Assembly (NCBI RefSeq): GCF_037040815.1
Contig: NZ_CP146232.1
Coordinates: 2,784,501-2,848,500, forward strand
Length of the DNA stretch: 64,000 bases
Reading direction: 5' to 3'
From: Pararoseomonas sp. SCSIO 73927
Lineage (GTDB): Bacteria > Pseudomonadota > Alphaproteobacteria > Acetobacterales > Acetobacteraceae
How positions within the stretch are numbered: position 1 is the first letter of the stretch; each line of letters begins with the position of its first letter. A model generated the notes under the pieces. It saw only the letters and a program-made list of their open reading frames with translations, was not told the origin of the DNA and did not search any database. A program made the position numbers and the translations under genes. Of this stretch, positions 26,018 through 37,100 are shown piece by piece.

Positions 26018-26779
26018 ATGACGATGCGGCGGATCCTCATCACCGGGGCGTCCAGTGGGATCGGGGCGGCGACCGCGCGGGCCCTGGCGGGGCCCGGCAC
26101 CGCCATCGCCGTGCACTGCCGGGGAAACCGGAACGGCGCGGAGGCCGTGGCGGCCGATCTGCGCGCTGCCGGGGCAGAGGCCCTGGTGCTGGTGGGCGAC
26201 CTGACCGAGCCGGAGACACCCGCGCGGCTGGTGCAGGAGGCGGTGGCTGGCCTCGGCGGGCTGGAGGTGCTGGTGGCCAATGCCGGCTTCGCCGACCGGA
26301 CGCAGGTGGGGGCGATGACGGATGAGGGCTTCGCCCGCAGCGCCGACACGATCCTGTGGGGCTTCCTGCGGCTGGCGCGGGCGGCGGGGCCGCACCTGCT
26401 GCGCGCCGGGGAGGCAGGGGGCGCGGCGCGGCTGGTCGCCGTCTCCTCCTTCGTGGCGCACCTGTTCCGCACCGATGCCGCGACCTTCCCCGCCAGCGCG
26501 GCGGCGAAGGCGGGGGTTGAGGTGCTGGTCCGCTCCCTCGCGATCGAGTGGGCACCTCATGTCACGGTGAACGCGGTGGTGCCGGGCTTCACCCAGAAGG
26601 ACCCGGGCGCGCACGTGGCGCTGGAGGCCCCGGCCTGGGAGGCGATCCTGGCCCGGATCCCGCTGCGGCGGCTGGGCCAGCCGGCCGACGTGGCCGCGGC
26701 GATCGCCTTCCTGGCCGGGCCGGGGGGCGCCTACATGACCGGCCAGGCGCTGCACGTCAGCGGCGGGGTGGTGATCTGA
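26018..26779 (+). CDS. Short-chain dehydrogenase/reductase with altered active site
   Basis: A 253-residue protein of the SDR superfamily. The nucleotide-binding TGASSGIG is at residues 9-16, the NAG motif follows (VANAGFA), and the C-terminus ends in the usual GGAYMTGQALHVSGG. In the active-site region the expected Y-x-x-x-K reads S-A-A-A-K (FPASAAAKAG), so the catalytic Tyr is replaced, with Phe three residues further back. The enzyme may be inactive in classical dehydrogenation or use another residue. ATG 26018 is chosen because AGGAAGG (26003-26009) is well placed; ATG 26012 is too close to it. It is divergent from the GT4-polyketide synthase operon, but a role there (such as RkpH, an SDR of rkp loci) is only a possibility. 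Confidence 0.8.
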   Translation: MTMRRILITGASSGIGAATARALAGPGTAIAVHCRGNRNGAEAVAADLRAAGAEALVLVGDLTEPETPARLVQEAVAGLGGLEVLVANAGFADRTQVGAMTDEGFARSADTILWGFLRLARAAGPHLLRAGEAGGAARLVAVSSFVAHLFRTDAATFPASAAAKAGVEVLVRSLAIEWAPHVTVNAVVPGFTQKDPGAHVALEAPAWEAILARIPLRRLGQPADVAAAIAFLAGPGGAYMTGQALHVSGGVVI

Positions 26780-26780
26780 T

Positions 26781-26798
26781 CCGGCCTCCCGGGGCCGG
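26781..26798. terminator. Short hairpin between convergent genes
   Basis: CCGGCC (26781-26786) and GGCCGG (26793-26798) flank a 6-base loop, immediately after the dehydrogenase stop and just before the end of pobA on the other strand. Confidence 0.4.
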
Positions 26799-26800
26799 CC

Positions 26801-28937
<2,137 letters not shown>

Positions 28938-28950
<13 letters not shown>

Positions 28951-29645
28951 ATCATCTTCCGTGTCATCCCGCCGTCGCTGACGAACTCGGCGCCGGTGAC
29001 GAAACCGCTCTCCGGGCTCAGCAACCAGGCGACGAGCGACGCAATATCGGCCGGGGTGCCAACCCGGCCGGCGGGGTGCTGGGCGTGGTCGCGCTCGCTC
29101 AGCTTCTCGTCCCGCACGTTGATCCAGCCGGGGGAGACGACGTTCGCGCGCACGTCCGGGCCTAGGCTCACCGCCAGGGCGTGGGTGAGGGCGAGGAGGC
29201 CACCCTTGGTGGCGGAATAGCTCTCCGTATCCGGTTCCGACTGGTGGGCGCGGGTGGAGGCGACGGTCACGATCGCCCCCTTCGCCTGCCGCAGCAGGGA
29301 TTCCGCCGCGCGGGCCAGCAGGAAGGTGCTGGTGAGGTTGGTGGCGAGGACACGGGACCACTCCTCCAGCGTCAGTTCGCGGATCGGCTTGCGGATCATG
29401 ATGCCGGCGTTGCAGACGAGGCCGTCCAGCCGCCCCTCCGCCTCCGCGATCCCTTGCACCAGCGCGTTCACCGCCGCCTCGTCGGAGATGTCGGCCTGAA
29501 CGTGGCGGGCGGCCGTGTCCGGCCCCCCGGCCTCCGTGTCGGCGGTGACGACGTGCCAGCCATCGGCAGCGAGGCGCCGCGCAATGCCCTCGCCGATGCC
29601 CCTGGAACCGCCCGTGACCAGCGCGACGCGCTTCCCTTCCGCCAT
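28938..29645 (-). CDS. Short-chain dehydrogenase/reductase
   Basis: A 235-residue classical SDR. TGGSRGIG at residues 11-18 binds the cofactor, CNAGI follows near 85, and the catalytic residues are present in VASTRA (Ser) and YSATKGG (Tyr, Lys). The C-terminal FVTGAEFVSDGGMTRKM is typical. ADTEAGG after the second beta strand, with an acidic residue, favours NAD(H) over NADP(H). ATG 29645 has GGAGGGCGGG just upstream, which excludes the longer frame to 29699. The substrate cannot be told. It ends convergently with the enoyl-CoA hydratase gene with a 13-base overlap. Confidence 0.88.
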
Positions 29646-29695
29646 CACCCGCCCTCCGCCATTTCCGTGGGGCAACGCGGAGGGCGGGGGCGGGT

Positions 29696-31384
29696 TCATG
29701 CCGAGCGGACCTCGGCCACGAACTCGGCGACGGTGCCGTTCAGGCGCTCGGCCTGCCCGGCGAGGTCGGAGGCGGCCGAGAGCACCTGGCCGGCTGCCGC
29801 CCCCGTCTCGGTCGAGCCGCGGCTGACATCGGCGATGTTCAGCGTCACCGCCTCGGTCGCGCGCGCCGTCTCCTGCACCGTGCGCGCGATCTCGCCCGTG
29901 GCCGCTGTCTGCTCCTCCACCGCCGCGGCGATCGCCACGGCGATGCCGCTCACCTCCTCGATCGTCCGGCCGATGCCGCCGATCGCCACCACCGCCTGGT
30001 CCGTCGCGGCCTGGATCCCGGCGATCTGCGCCCCGATCTCCTCCGTGGCCTTCGCGGTCTGGGCGGCTAGGGTCTTCACCTCGCTCGCCACCACCGCGAA
30101 GCCGCGCCCGGCCTCGCCGGCGCGCGCCGCCTCGATCGTCGCGTTCAGCGCCAGCAGGTTCGTCTGGCCGGCGATGTCGGTGATCAGCCGCACCACGTCG
30201 CCGATGCGCGCCGCGCCCTCGGCCAGGGCCTGCACCGTGCCGTCGGTGCGCCGCGCATCCTCCACGGCGCGCCCGGCGGCAGCGGTGGCCTGGGCCACCT
30301 GCCGGCTGATCTCGCCGATCGAGGCCGTCAGCTGCTCGGCGGCGGCGGCCACGGTCTGCACGCCCCCGCTCGCCTCGCCGGCCGCGGCCACCACGCGGTC
30401 CGCCCGCTCGCTCGTGCCCTCGGCCGTGCCGGTCATGCCGCGCGCCGTCGCCTCCAGCTCCGTGCTCGCGGCCGAGAGGGTGCGGACCATCTCCCCCGCG
30501 CGCCCCTCGAAGCCGCGCACCAGCGCCTCCAGCCCCGCTGCCCGCGCCTCCCGCAAGGCGCGGGCAGCCTCGGCCTCGGCGGCGAGGCGGTCGGCCTCCC
30601 TCATGTTGTCGCGGAAGACCGTGACGGCGGAGGCCATCTCGCCGATCTCGTCCCGGCGGCCGGCGCCGGGGATGTCCACGCCGAGATCGTGGTCCGCCAG
30701 CCGGCGCATCGCGGCCGTCATGCCCGTGATGGGGCCGGAGATGCCGCGCACGAGCCCCAGACCGACGACAAGGCTGACGAGGATGCCGGCGGCGAGGACG
30801 CCGATGATCCAGGCGAAGGCGGAACCCCCCATGGCCTTCGAGGCGGTGGCCACGCCGTTGCCGCCATCGGTCTGGAAACGCCGCGCGGCGCCGATGGATT
30901 GCCGCACCGCGGCCAGGGGTTCCGTGGTGGCGCGGAAGAGGATCTCGGAGGCGCGCGCGTTGTCGTTCGCCCGGGCGGCGGCAACCATGCCCTCGCTGTG
31001 CGGCCGGTAGCCGGCCCAGGCGGCCTCCATGGCGCGCAGCAGGGCCCCTTCCTCCGCGCCGCTCACGAGGGCGCGGTAGCGGGCCAACGAATCGTCCATC
31101 AGCCTGTGGCTCTCGACCGAGAGGCCGATGGAGTGGCCGCGCCGGTCATCGGCCCGCAGGATCATCTGCGTCTCCCGCGCGCGCAGCTTCTCGAATTCCA
31201 GCGCCACGTCGCCGAGGGCCTGGGCGCTGGGCAGCCAGTTGTCCGCGAGATCGGCGGAGAGGCGGTTCATCCCGTCGATCCGGTGCAGGGCGAAGCCGCC
31301 CAGGCCGGTCAGCACGGCGAGGAGGAGGCCGATCGAGAGCAGGATGCGGCCGCGGATGCGCAACCGGTTGAGCGGGAGGGGCAT
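29696..31384 (-). CDS. Methyl-accepting chemotaxis protein
   Basis: A 562-residue membrane chemoreceptor. A first membrane segment (about 12-34) and a second (about 188-212) enclose a 150-residue periplasmic sensor, mostly helical and of the four-helix-bundle type ([32 protein letters not shown]). A HAMP domain follows, then a long coiled-coil signalling domain with the conserved tip [20 protein letters not shown] near residue 425 (E-A-A-R-A-G-E-x-G-R-G-F). It controls CheA/CheW and so swimming. The ligand cannot be predicted. It begins 81 bases downstream of urtE on the same strand, so it may be read with the urea transporter genes. No che genes are nearby. Confidence 0.92.
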   Translation of the reverse strand: MPLPLNRLRIRGRILLSIGLLLAVLTGLGGFALHRIDGMNRLSADLADNWLPSAQALGDVALEFEKLRARETQMILRADDRRGHSIGLSVESHRLMDDSLARYRALVSGAEEGALLRAMEAAWAGYRPHSEGMVAAARANDNARASEILFRATTEPLAAVRQSIGAARRFQTDGGNGVATASKAMGGSAFAWIIGVLAAGILVSLVVGLGLVRGISGPITGMTAAMRRLADHDLGVDIPGAGRRDEIGEMASAVTVFRDNMREADRLAAEAEAARALREARAAGLEALVRGFEGRAGEMVRTLSAASTELEATARGMTGTAEGTSERADRVVAAAGEASGGVQTVAAAAEQLTASIGEISRQVAQATAAAGRAVEDARRTDGTVQALAEGAARIGDVVRLITDIAGQTNLLALNATIEAARAGEAGRGFAVVASEVKTLAAQTAKATEEIGAQIAGIQAATDQAVVAIGGIGRTIEEVSGIAVAIAAAVEEQTAATGEIARTVQETARATEAVTLNIADVSRGSTETGAAAGQVLSAASDLAGQAERLNGTVAEFVAEVRSA

Positions 31385-31465
31385 GAGGGGTGTCCAGGCC
31401 GCGCCGGTGGCGGGATTGCCGCGGGCGCCCCCATGCTGCGCCAGGAACCCTCAAGCCTTCCTGAA

Positions 31466-32161
31466 TCACACCGTCAGCAGGCGGCGGACGGAGTCCTCCT
31501 CCAGCGCGCCCGCCTCGCCCTCCAGCGCCACCTCGCCGCGGACCATGACGGTAATGCGGTCGGCCAGGTCGCGGGCGAACTCGAAGTACTGCTCCACCAG
31601 CACCACGGCCATGCCGCGGTCCTTCGCCAGGTGGCGGATGACGCGGGCGATGTCCTTGATGACGCTGGGCTGGATGCCCTCGGTCGGCTCGTCGAGGATC
31701 AGCAGGCGCGGGCGGGCGGTGAGGGCGCGGGCGATGGCGAGCTGCTGTTGCTGGCCGCCCGAGAGGTCGCCGCCGCGGCGGCGCAGGAACTGGCGGAGGA
31801 TGGGAAAGAGGTCGAAAACCTCGGTCGAGACATTGCTGCCGCGCGGGGCGGCGGCGAGCGCCGTCTCCAGGTTCTCCTGCACGGTGAGGAAGGGGAAGAT
31901 CTCCCGTCCCTGGGGCACGTAGCCGATGCCGGCGCGGGCGCGGTCGGCGGGGGACAGGCCGGCGATGTCGCGGCCCTCCCACTCGATGCGGCCGCCGCCG
32001 ATGCGCTCCACTCCCATGATGGAGCGCATGAGGGAGGACTTGCCGACGCCGTTGCGGCCGAGGACGCAGGTGATCCTGCCGGGATCAGCGGAGAGGTCCA
32101 CGCCGCGCAGGCAGAGGCTGGCACCGTAGGAGAGGCGGATGTCGGTCGCGCGCAGGGTCAT
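31466..32161 (-). CDS. urtE: Urea ABC transporter ATPase UrtE
   Basis: A 231-residue LivF-type ATPase. Walker A is GRNGVGKSS at residues 35-43, the signature is LSGGQQQQLAIARAL and Walker B LLILDEPTEGIQPSVI, the last being typical of UrtE. It is one of two ATPases that drive high-affinity urea uptake. The start ATG 32161 overlaps the urtD stop as ATGA. It is the last gene of urtABCDE; urease genes, which often follow, are not found here. Confidence 0.93.
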   Translation of the reverse strand: MTLRATDIRLSYGASLCLRGVDLSADPGRITCVLGRNGVGKSSLMRSIMGVERIGGGRIEWEGRDIAGLSPADRARAGIGYVPQGREIFPFLTVQENLETALAAAPRGSNVSTEVFDLFPILRQFLRRRGGDLSGGQQQQLAIARALTARPRLLILDEPTEGIQPSVIKDIARVIRHLAKDRGMAVVLVEQYFEFARDLADRITVMVRGEVALEGEAGALEEDSVRRLLTV

Positions 32162-32895
32162 CGTCCCAGGTACACCTCGATCACGCGCGGGTCGTTCTGC
32201 ACGGTGTCGATGCTGCCTTCGGAAAGCAGCGTCCCCTCGTGCAGCACCGTCACCCTGCTGTTCAGGGCGCGGACGAATTCCAGGTCGTGCTCCACCACCA
32301 CGACGCTGCGCTGGCCCGCGATGCGGCGGAGCAGGGCGGCGGTGTGCTCCGTCTCCTGATCGGTCATGCCCGCCACAGGCTCGTCCACCAGCAGCAGGTC
32401 GGGGTCCTGGATCAGCAGCATGCCGATCTCCAGCCACTGGCGCTGCCCGTGGGAGAGGATGGCGGCGGGATCCCCAGCGCGGGCGGACAGGCCGATCTCC
32501 TCCGCGATGGTCTCGATCCGCTTGCGCGCCTCGCCGCCCAGCGCCCAGCGGAGACAGGACCAGGGATCGCGCGGGGCCTTGAGCGCCAGTTCCAGGTTCT
32601 CGAACACGGTCAGCGCGTCGAAGACGGTGGGCTTCTGGAACTTGCGGCCGATGCCGAGATTGGCGATGCGGGCCTCGTCCATCCGCGTTAGGTCGGCGTC
32701 GCCGAAGCGCACCGTGCCGGCGGTGGGGCGGGTCTTGCCGGTGATGACGTCCATCATCGTCGTCTTGCCCGCGCCGTTGGGGCCGATGATCGCGCGCAGC
32801 TCGCCAGGATCGACGATGAGGGAAAGGTTGTTGAGGGCTCGGAAGCCGTCGAAGACGACGGAGACGCCGTCCATGTAGAGGCCGGGCCTGCTCAC
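32158..32895 (-). CDS. urtD: Urea ABC transporter ATPase UrtD
   Basis: A 245-residue LivG-type ATPase with Walker A GPNGAGKTT at residues 38-46, a signature region ILSHGQRQWLEIGMLL in place of LSGGQ, and Walker B LLLVDEPVAGMTDQE. The LSHGQ form is typical of UrtD. The start GTG 32895 overlaps the urtC stop as GTGA, and the end overlaps urtE as ATGA, so the ATPases and permease are translated in a coupled way. Confidence 0.93.
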   Translation of the reverse strand: MSRPGLYMDGVSVVFDGFRALNNLSLIVDPGELRAIIGPNGAGKTTMMDVITGKTRPTAGTVRFGDADLTRMDEARIANLGIGRKFQKPTVFDALTVFENLELALKAPRDPWSCLRWALGGEARKRIETIAEEIGLSARAGDPAAILSHGQRQWLEIGMLLIQDPDLLLVDEPVAGMTDQETEHTAALLRRIAGQRSVVVVEHDLEFVRALNSRVTVLHEGTLLSEGSIDTVQNDPRVIEVYLGR

Positions 32896-33992
32896 TTCGC
32901 CTGCCTCCGGAACAGGCCGATGAGGCCGCGGGGGAGGAAGACCGTGACGGCGACGAAGAGCCCGCCGAGGACGAAGAGCCAGAGGTCCGGCGCGACGGAG
33001 GTGAGCCAGGTCTTCAGCGCGTTGACGGAGAAGGCTCCGAGGAGGGCGCCGATGAGGGTGCCGCGGCCGCCGACGGCGACCCAGATCACCGCCTCGATCG
33101 AGTTGCCGGGGGCGAACTCGCCGGGGTTGATGATGCCGACGAGCGGGACGTAGAGGGCGCCGGCGAGGCCCGCCAGCACGGCGGAGAGGACGAAGACGGT
33201 GAGCTTGAAGGCGGTGACGGAGTAGCCGAGGAAGCGCACCCGGCTCTCGGCATCCCGCACCGCGACGAGGACGCGGCCGAGCTTCGTGCCGACGAGGTGG
33301 CGGCAGAGGAGGAGGGAGCCGGCCAGCAGCGCGAGGGCGGCATAGAAGAGGCCGGCGCGCGCGCCCTGCGTGTTGAGCGGGACGCCCAGCAACTCCTTGA
33401 AGTCGGTGAAGCCGTTGTTGCCGCCGAAGCCCATGTCGTTGCGGAAGAAGGCGAGCATCAAGGCATAGGTCATCGCCTGGGTGATGATGGAGAAGTACAC
33501 GCCGGTGATGCGGCTGCGGAAGGAGAGATAGCCGACGACGAAGGCCAGCAGGCCGGGGATCATCATCGCCATGAGGATGGCGTAGGGGAAGTGGTCGAAG
33601 CCCAGCCAGTACCAGGGCAGCTCCCGGTAGCCGAGGAAGACCATGAAGTCCGGCAGCACGGGGTGGCCGTAGACGCCGCGCGGGCCGATCAGGCGCATCA
33701 GGTGCATGCCCATGGCGTAGCCGCCGAGGGCGAAGAAGGCGCCGTGGCCGAGGGAGAGGATGCCGGCGTAGCCCCAGGCCAGGTCGATCGCCAGCGCCAG
33801 CACGGCGTAGCAGATCCACTTGCCCGTGACGGCGACCGTGAAGTCGGAGACGCGGAAGGCGCTGTCGGCGGGCAGGTGGTTGAGGAGCGGCAGGAGCGCG
33901 AGGAGCAGGATCGCGATCAGGATCGCGCCGCGCAGGATCTGTCGGGCGGGGATGCCGCGCGTGGTCCCGGCGGGGGCGGTGGTGGCGCTCAT
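32892..33992 (-). CDS. urtC: Urea ABC transporter permease UrtC
   Basis: A 366-residue LivM-type permease with about ten membrane segments. The conserved LAWGYAGILSLGHGAFFALGGY near residue 70 (in parts: GYAGILSLGHG, FFALGGYAMG) and the loop WVAVGGRGTLIGALLGA near 310 are family marks. With UrtB it forms the membrane channel for urea. The start ATG 33992 overlaps the urtB stop as ATGA. Confidence 0.93.
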   Translation of the reverse strand: MSATTAPAGTTRGIPARQILRGAILIAILLLALLPLLNHLPADSAFRVSDFTVAVTGKWICYAVLALAIDLAWGYAGILSLGHGAFFALGGYAMGMHLMRLIGPRGVYGHPVLPDFMVFLGYRELPWYWLGFDHFPYAILMAMMIPGLLAFVVGYLSFRSRITGVYFSIITQAMTYALMLAFFRNDMGFGGNNGFTDFKELLGVPLNTQGARAGLFYAALALLAGSLLLCRHLVGTKLGRVLVAVRDAESRVRFLGYSVTAFKLTVFVLSAVLAGLAGALYVPLVGIINPGEFAPGNSIEAVIWVAVGGRGTLIGALLGAFSVNALKTWLTSVAPDLWLFVLGGLFVAVTVFLPRGLIGLFRRQAK

Positions 33993-35542
33993 GCCTCGGC
34001 CGCCCGGCCCTTGAGGGCGAAAAGGCCGCGCGGGCGGCGCTGGATGAAGAGCATGATGATCACCAGCACGGCCACCTTGGCCAGCACGGCGCCGGCCCAT
34101 GGCTCGATGACCTTGTTCAGCACGCCCAGCCCCATGGCGCCGACGAGAGTGCCGATGAGGCTGCCGACGCCGCCGAAGACCACGACCATGAAGCTGTCGA
34201 TGATGTAGCCCGTGCCGAGGTTGGGGGAGACGTTGTCGATCTGGGAGAGCGCGACGCCCGCCATGCCGGCGAGGCCGGAGCCGAAGGCGAAGGTGAGGGC
34301 GTCCACCCGGCCGGTGCGGATGCCCATGGTGGCGGCGGTGCGGCGGTTCTGCACCACCGCGCGCATCTCCAGCCCGAAGCGGGTGAGGCGGATGGCGGCG
34401 AGGGTGACGCCGAGCACGAGGAGGGAGAAGACGATCACCCAGAGGCGGTTCTGCGTGATGTTGATGCCGCCGGGCAGGGAGAGGATGCCCTGCATCCAGG
34501 CGGGGGAGAGCACTTCCCGGTTCTGGGCGCCGAAGGCCAGGCGCACGGCCTGCTGCAGGATCATGCCGACGCCGAAGGTCATCAGCAGGGTCTCCAGCGG
34601 GCGGCCGTAGAGATGGCGGATCAGCCCGCGCTCCAGCGCCGCGCCCGCGAGGCCGGCGACGAGGAAGGCGGCGGGGACGGAGAGGGGGAGGGACCAGGGC
34701 AGCAGCCAGGGAATGCCGCGGCAGGCCTCCTGCACCACGAAGGTGGTGTAGGCGCCGAGCATGACGAACTCGCCATGCGCCATGTTGATCACGCCCATCA
34801 CGCCGAAGGTAATGGCGAGGCCGAGCGCGGCGAGGAGCAGGACGGAGCCGAGGGAGAGGCCCTGGAACAGGGTCTCGGCGGCGCGCTTGAAGGTCAAGCG
34901 GCTGTCAATGGCGGCGACGGCCCTGTCGATCTCGGCGGTCATGTCGGGGTTGGTGGCGCGGGCCTCCAGCAGCAGGGCACGGGCGTCCTCCGAGGAGGCC
35001 TCGCCGAGGGTGGCGATGCCCTGGCGCTTCACGGCGGCATCGGCGGCGACGAGGCGGGAGGCGGCGAGGGCGAGTTCCTGCCGCTCCTTCACGCGCGGCA
35101 CGGATTCCCGCGCGATCGCGGCCTCCAGCGGCGCGATGTTGTCGGCGCTGCGGCTGCGGAAGACGGAATCCGCGGCGGCGAAGCGCTCATCCGCGCTGGC
35201 GGAGACGAGCTGCAGGCGCCCCAGGGCGCCGCGCAGGGCGGAGCGGACGCGGTTGTTGATGCGGACCGTCTCGGCGCCCGCCGTGTCGGCCGGTTGCCCG
35301 GTGGCGGCGTCCCGGCCGTCCGGCAGGATGATCGTGCTGCCGCTCTTGCGGAGGGTGCTCTCCGAGAGGGCGCGCAGCACGGGCAGGGCGCGGGGGTCGC
35401 CCCCGGCGCCCAGGCGCTCCACCGCCTCCGCCTGGGTCCCGAAGCCGCCGGCGAGGCCGGGGAGCGCGTCGAGGAAGGCGTCCTGCGCGGCCGCCGGAAG
35501 AGCGAACAGCAGGACCAGGAGAAGGGGGAGGATGCGCCTCAT
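33989..35542 (-). CDS. urtB: Urea ABC transporter permease UrtB
   Basis: A protein of about 517 residues: a signal peptide (LPLLLVLLFALPAAAQ), a periplasmic helical region of about 200 residues rich in Ala, Arg and Glu, which UrtB proteins have and LivH does not, and a C-terminal LivH-type permease beginning near residue 215 (LGLAITFGVMGVINMAHGEF) with about eight membrane segments. ATG 35542 gives the signal peptide directly; GTG 35572 is possible but AAGGAGG abuts it too closely. It lies 42 bases after urtA. Confidence 0.92.
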   Translation of the reverse strand: MRRILPLLLVLLFALPAAAQDAFLDALPGLAGGFGTQAEAVERLGAGGDPRALPVLRALSESTLRKSGSTIILPDGRDAATGQPADTAGAETVRINNRVRSALRGALGRLQLVSASADERFAAADSVFRSRSADNIAPLEAAIARESVPRVKERQELALAASRLVAADAAVKRQGIATLGEASSEDARALLLEARATNPDMTAEIDRAVAAIDSRLTFKRAAETLFQGLSLGSVLLLAALGLAITFGVMGVINMAHGEFVMLGAYTTFVVQEACRGIPWLLPWSLPLSVPAAFLVAGLAGAALERGLIRHLYGRPLETLLMTFGVGMILQQAVRLAFGAQNREVLSPAWMQGILSLPGGINITQNRLWVIVFSLLVLGVTLAAIRLTRFGLEMRAVVQNRRTAATMGIRTGRVDALTFAFGSGLAGMAGVALSQIDNVSPNLGTGYIIDSFMVVVFGGVGSLIGTLVGAMGLGVLNKVIEPWAGAVLAKVAVLVIIMLFIQRRPRGLFALKGRAAEA

Positions 35543-35584
35543 GATCGTGCGGGCGGCAGGTTGCCCCGCCACCCTCCTTTCCTG

Positions 35585-36820
35585 TCAGCCCCGGCGGTTC
35601 CGGTTCTCGGGGATGAAGGGGGACCAGTTCTCGGCGGGGATGGCGTTCGCCGTCTTGTGGACGATGTTGAACTGGCCGTTCTCCATCACCTCACCGATCA
35701 TCACGGGCTTGGAGAGGTGGTGGTTGGTGCCCATCACCTCCTCGTAGCCGCAGGGCGCCATCACCTTCTGGCCGTACATCGCCTCGCGCACCGCATCCAC
35801 GCCCGTGGACTTGGCCTTCTCCACGGCCTGGGTCCACATGCGGAAGCCGGTGTAGGTGGCCTCCATCGGGTCGTTGGTCACGCGCTTGTCGTTCTTGATG
35901 TAGTCCGCCCACATCCTCTTGAAGGCGGTGTTCGGCGCGCCCTCCACCGACATGAAGTAGTTCCAGGCGGCCAGGTGGCCGACCAGCGGCTTGGTGTCGA
36001 TGCCCGCCAGCTCCTCCTCACCCACGGAGAAGGCGACGCAGGGGATGTCCTCGGCCTTGATGCCCTGGTTGCCGAGCTCGCGGTAGAAGGGGACGTTGGC
36101 GTCGCCGTTGATGGTGGAGACGATGGCGGTCTTCTTGCCCTCGCCTGCGAAGCGCTTCACGCGGGAGACAATGCCCTGCCAGTCGGAGTGACCGAAGGGC
36201 GTGTACTCCTCCATGATGTCGGCATCCGCAATGCCCTTGCTGTTGAGGTAGGCCCGGAGGATGCGGTTCGTAGTGCGGGGATAGACGTAGTCCGTGCCCA
36301 GCAGCGCGATGCGCTTGGCCTCGCCACCATCCCTGCCCATCAGGTACTCAACGGCCGGGATCGCCTGCTGGTTCGGGGCGGCGCCGGTGTAGAAGACGTT
36401 CTTGGACTGCTCCTCGCCCTCGTACTGCACGGGGTAGAAGAGAAGGCCGTTCAGCTCCTCGAACACGGGCAGCACGGACTTGCGGGAGACCGAGGTCCAG
36501 CAGCCGAAGACAACGTCGCACTTGGAGACGGCCAGGAGTTCGCGCGCCTTCTCGGCGAAGAGAGGCCAGTTGGAGGCGGGGTCCACCACCACGGCCTCCA
36601 GCCGGCGGCCCATCACGCCGCCTTTCCGGTTCTGGTCCTCCACCATCATCAGCACGGTGTCGCGCAGCGCCGTTTCGCTGATGGCCATGGTGCCGGAGAG
36701 GGAGTGGAGGACGCCCACCTTGATCGGCGCGCCTTGCGCGAAGGCGGGGCGGATGGCGGGCAGGGCCAGGGCGCCGCCCAGACCGGCCAGGGCGGCGCGG
36801 CGGGTGAGATTCGTGTTCAT
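35585..36820 (-). CDS. urtA: Urea ABC transporter substrate-binding protein UrtA
   Basis: A 411-residue periplasmic binding protein. The N-terminus has a twin-arginine-like signal (TRRAALAGLGGALALPAI) cut after AFA. The mature protein carries IKVGVLHSLSGTMAISE, VFGCWTSVSRKSVLPVFEE and LLFYPVQYEGEEQSKNVFY (in part), which are specific to UrtA within the branched-chain amino acid binding family. It captures urea for UrtBCDE. ATG 36820 is preferred to 36838, which adds residues before the basic part of the signal. It is the first gene of the operon, with a sigma-54-like promoter at 36890-36905. Confidence 0.94.
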   Translation of the reverse strand: MNTNLTRRAALAGLGGALALPAIRPAFAQGAPIKVGVLHSLSGTMAISETALRDTVLMMVEDQNRKGGVMGRRLEAVVVDPASNWPLFAEKARELLAVSKCDVVFGCWTSVSRKSVLPVFEELNGLLFYPVQYEGEEQSKNVFYTGAAPNQQAIPAVEYLMGRDGGEAKRIALLGTDYVYPRTTNRILRAYLNSKGIADADIMEEYTPFGHSDWQGIVSRVKRFAGEGKKTAIVSTINGDANVPFYRELGNQGIKAEDIPCVAFSVGEEELAGIDTKPLVGHLAAWNYFMSVEGAPNTAFKRMWADYIKNDKRVTNDPMEATYTGFRMWTQAVEKAKSTGVDAVREAMYGQKVMAPCGYEEVMGTNHHLSKPVMIGEVMENGQFNIVHKTANAIPAENWSPFIPENRNRRG

Positions 36821-36889
36821 TCTTCTCGCGTCCCACAAGGGCCGGTGCGCCCGCGGGTCCTCCGCGGCGGGCCGGGCTCACGGGGTTGT

Positions 36890-36905
36890 TGCGAGAAGCG
36901 TGCCA
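36890..36905 (-). promoter_or_regulatory. Sigma-54-like promoter of urtABCDE
   Basis: On the minus strand the sequence is TGGCACGCTTCTCGCA, matching TGGCACG-N4-TTGCW except for C at the second T of the -12 box; the GG and GC pairs are kept at the right distance. Transcription would start near 36879, about 60 bases before urtA. A perfect palindrome CCGATC-CT-GATCGG lies just upstream (36925-36938) and could bind an activator. Nitrogen control through NtrC and RpoN is known for urea uptake in many bacteria. Confidence 0.6.
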
Positions 36906-37100
36906 GGGTGGAGGGGGAAGGCCGCCGATCCTGATCGGAACGGCATGGCGCGCCGCCGGGCAGTTGAGCGGGCCCTGCGTGATTCTTTGGCAGATCAGAA
37001 CGGATTTGCCCGGGGTCGAGCGGGGATGGGCGCAGACCCTGCCGATCGAGCATCGAAACAAGCCGGGAGCAGCCCTCGAATTCGGTTGAGGCCGCTCTGG

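Noticed and set aside
29181..31010. A plus-strand open frame of 609 codons opposite the chemoreceptor
   Set aside because: Ser/Ala/Arg-rich shadow; the chemoreceptor has membrane, HAMP and signalling motifs.
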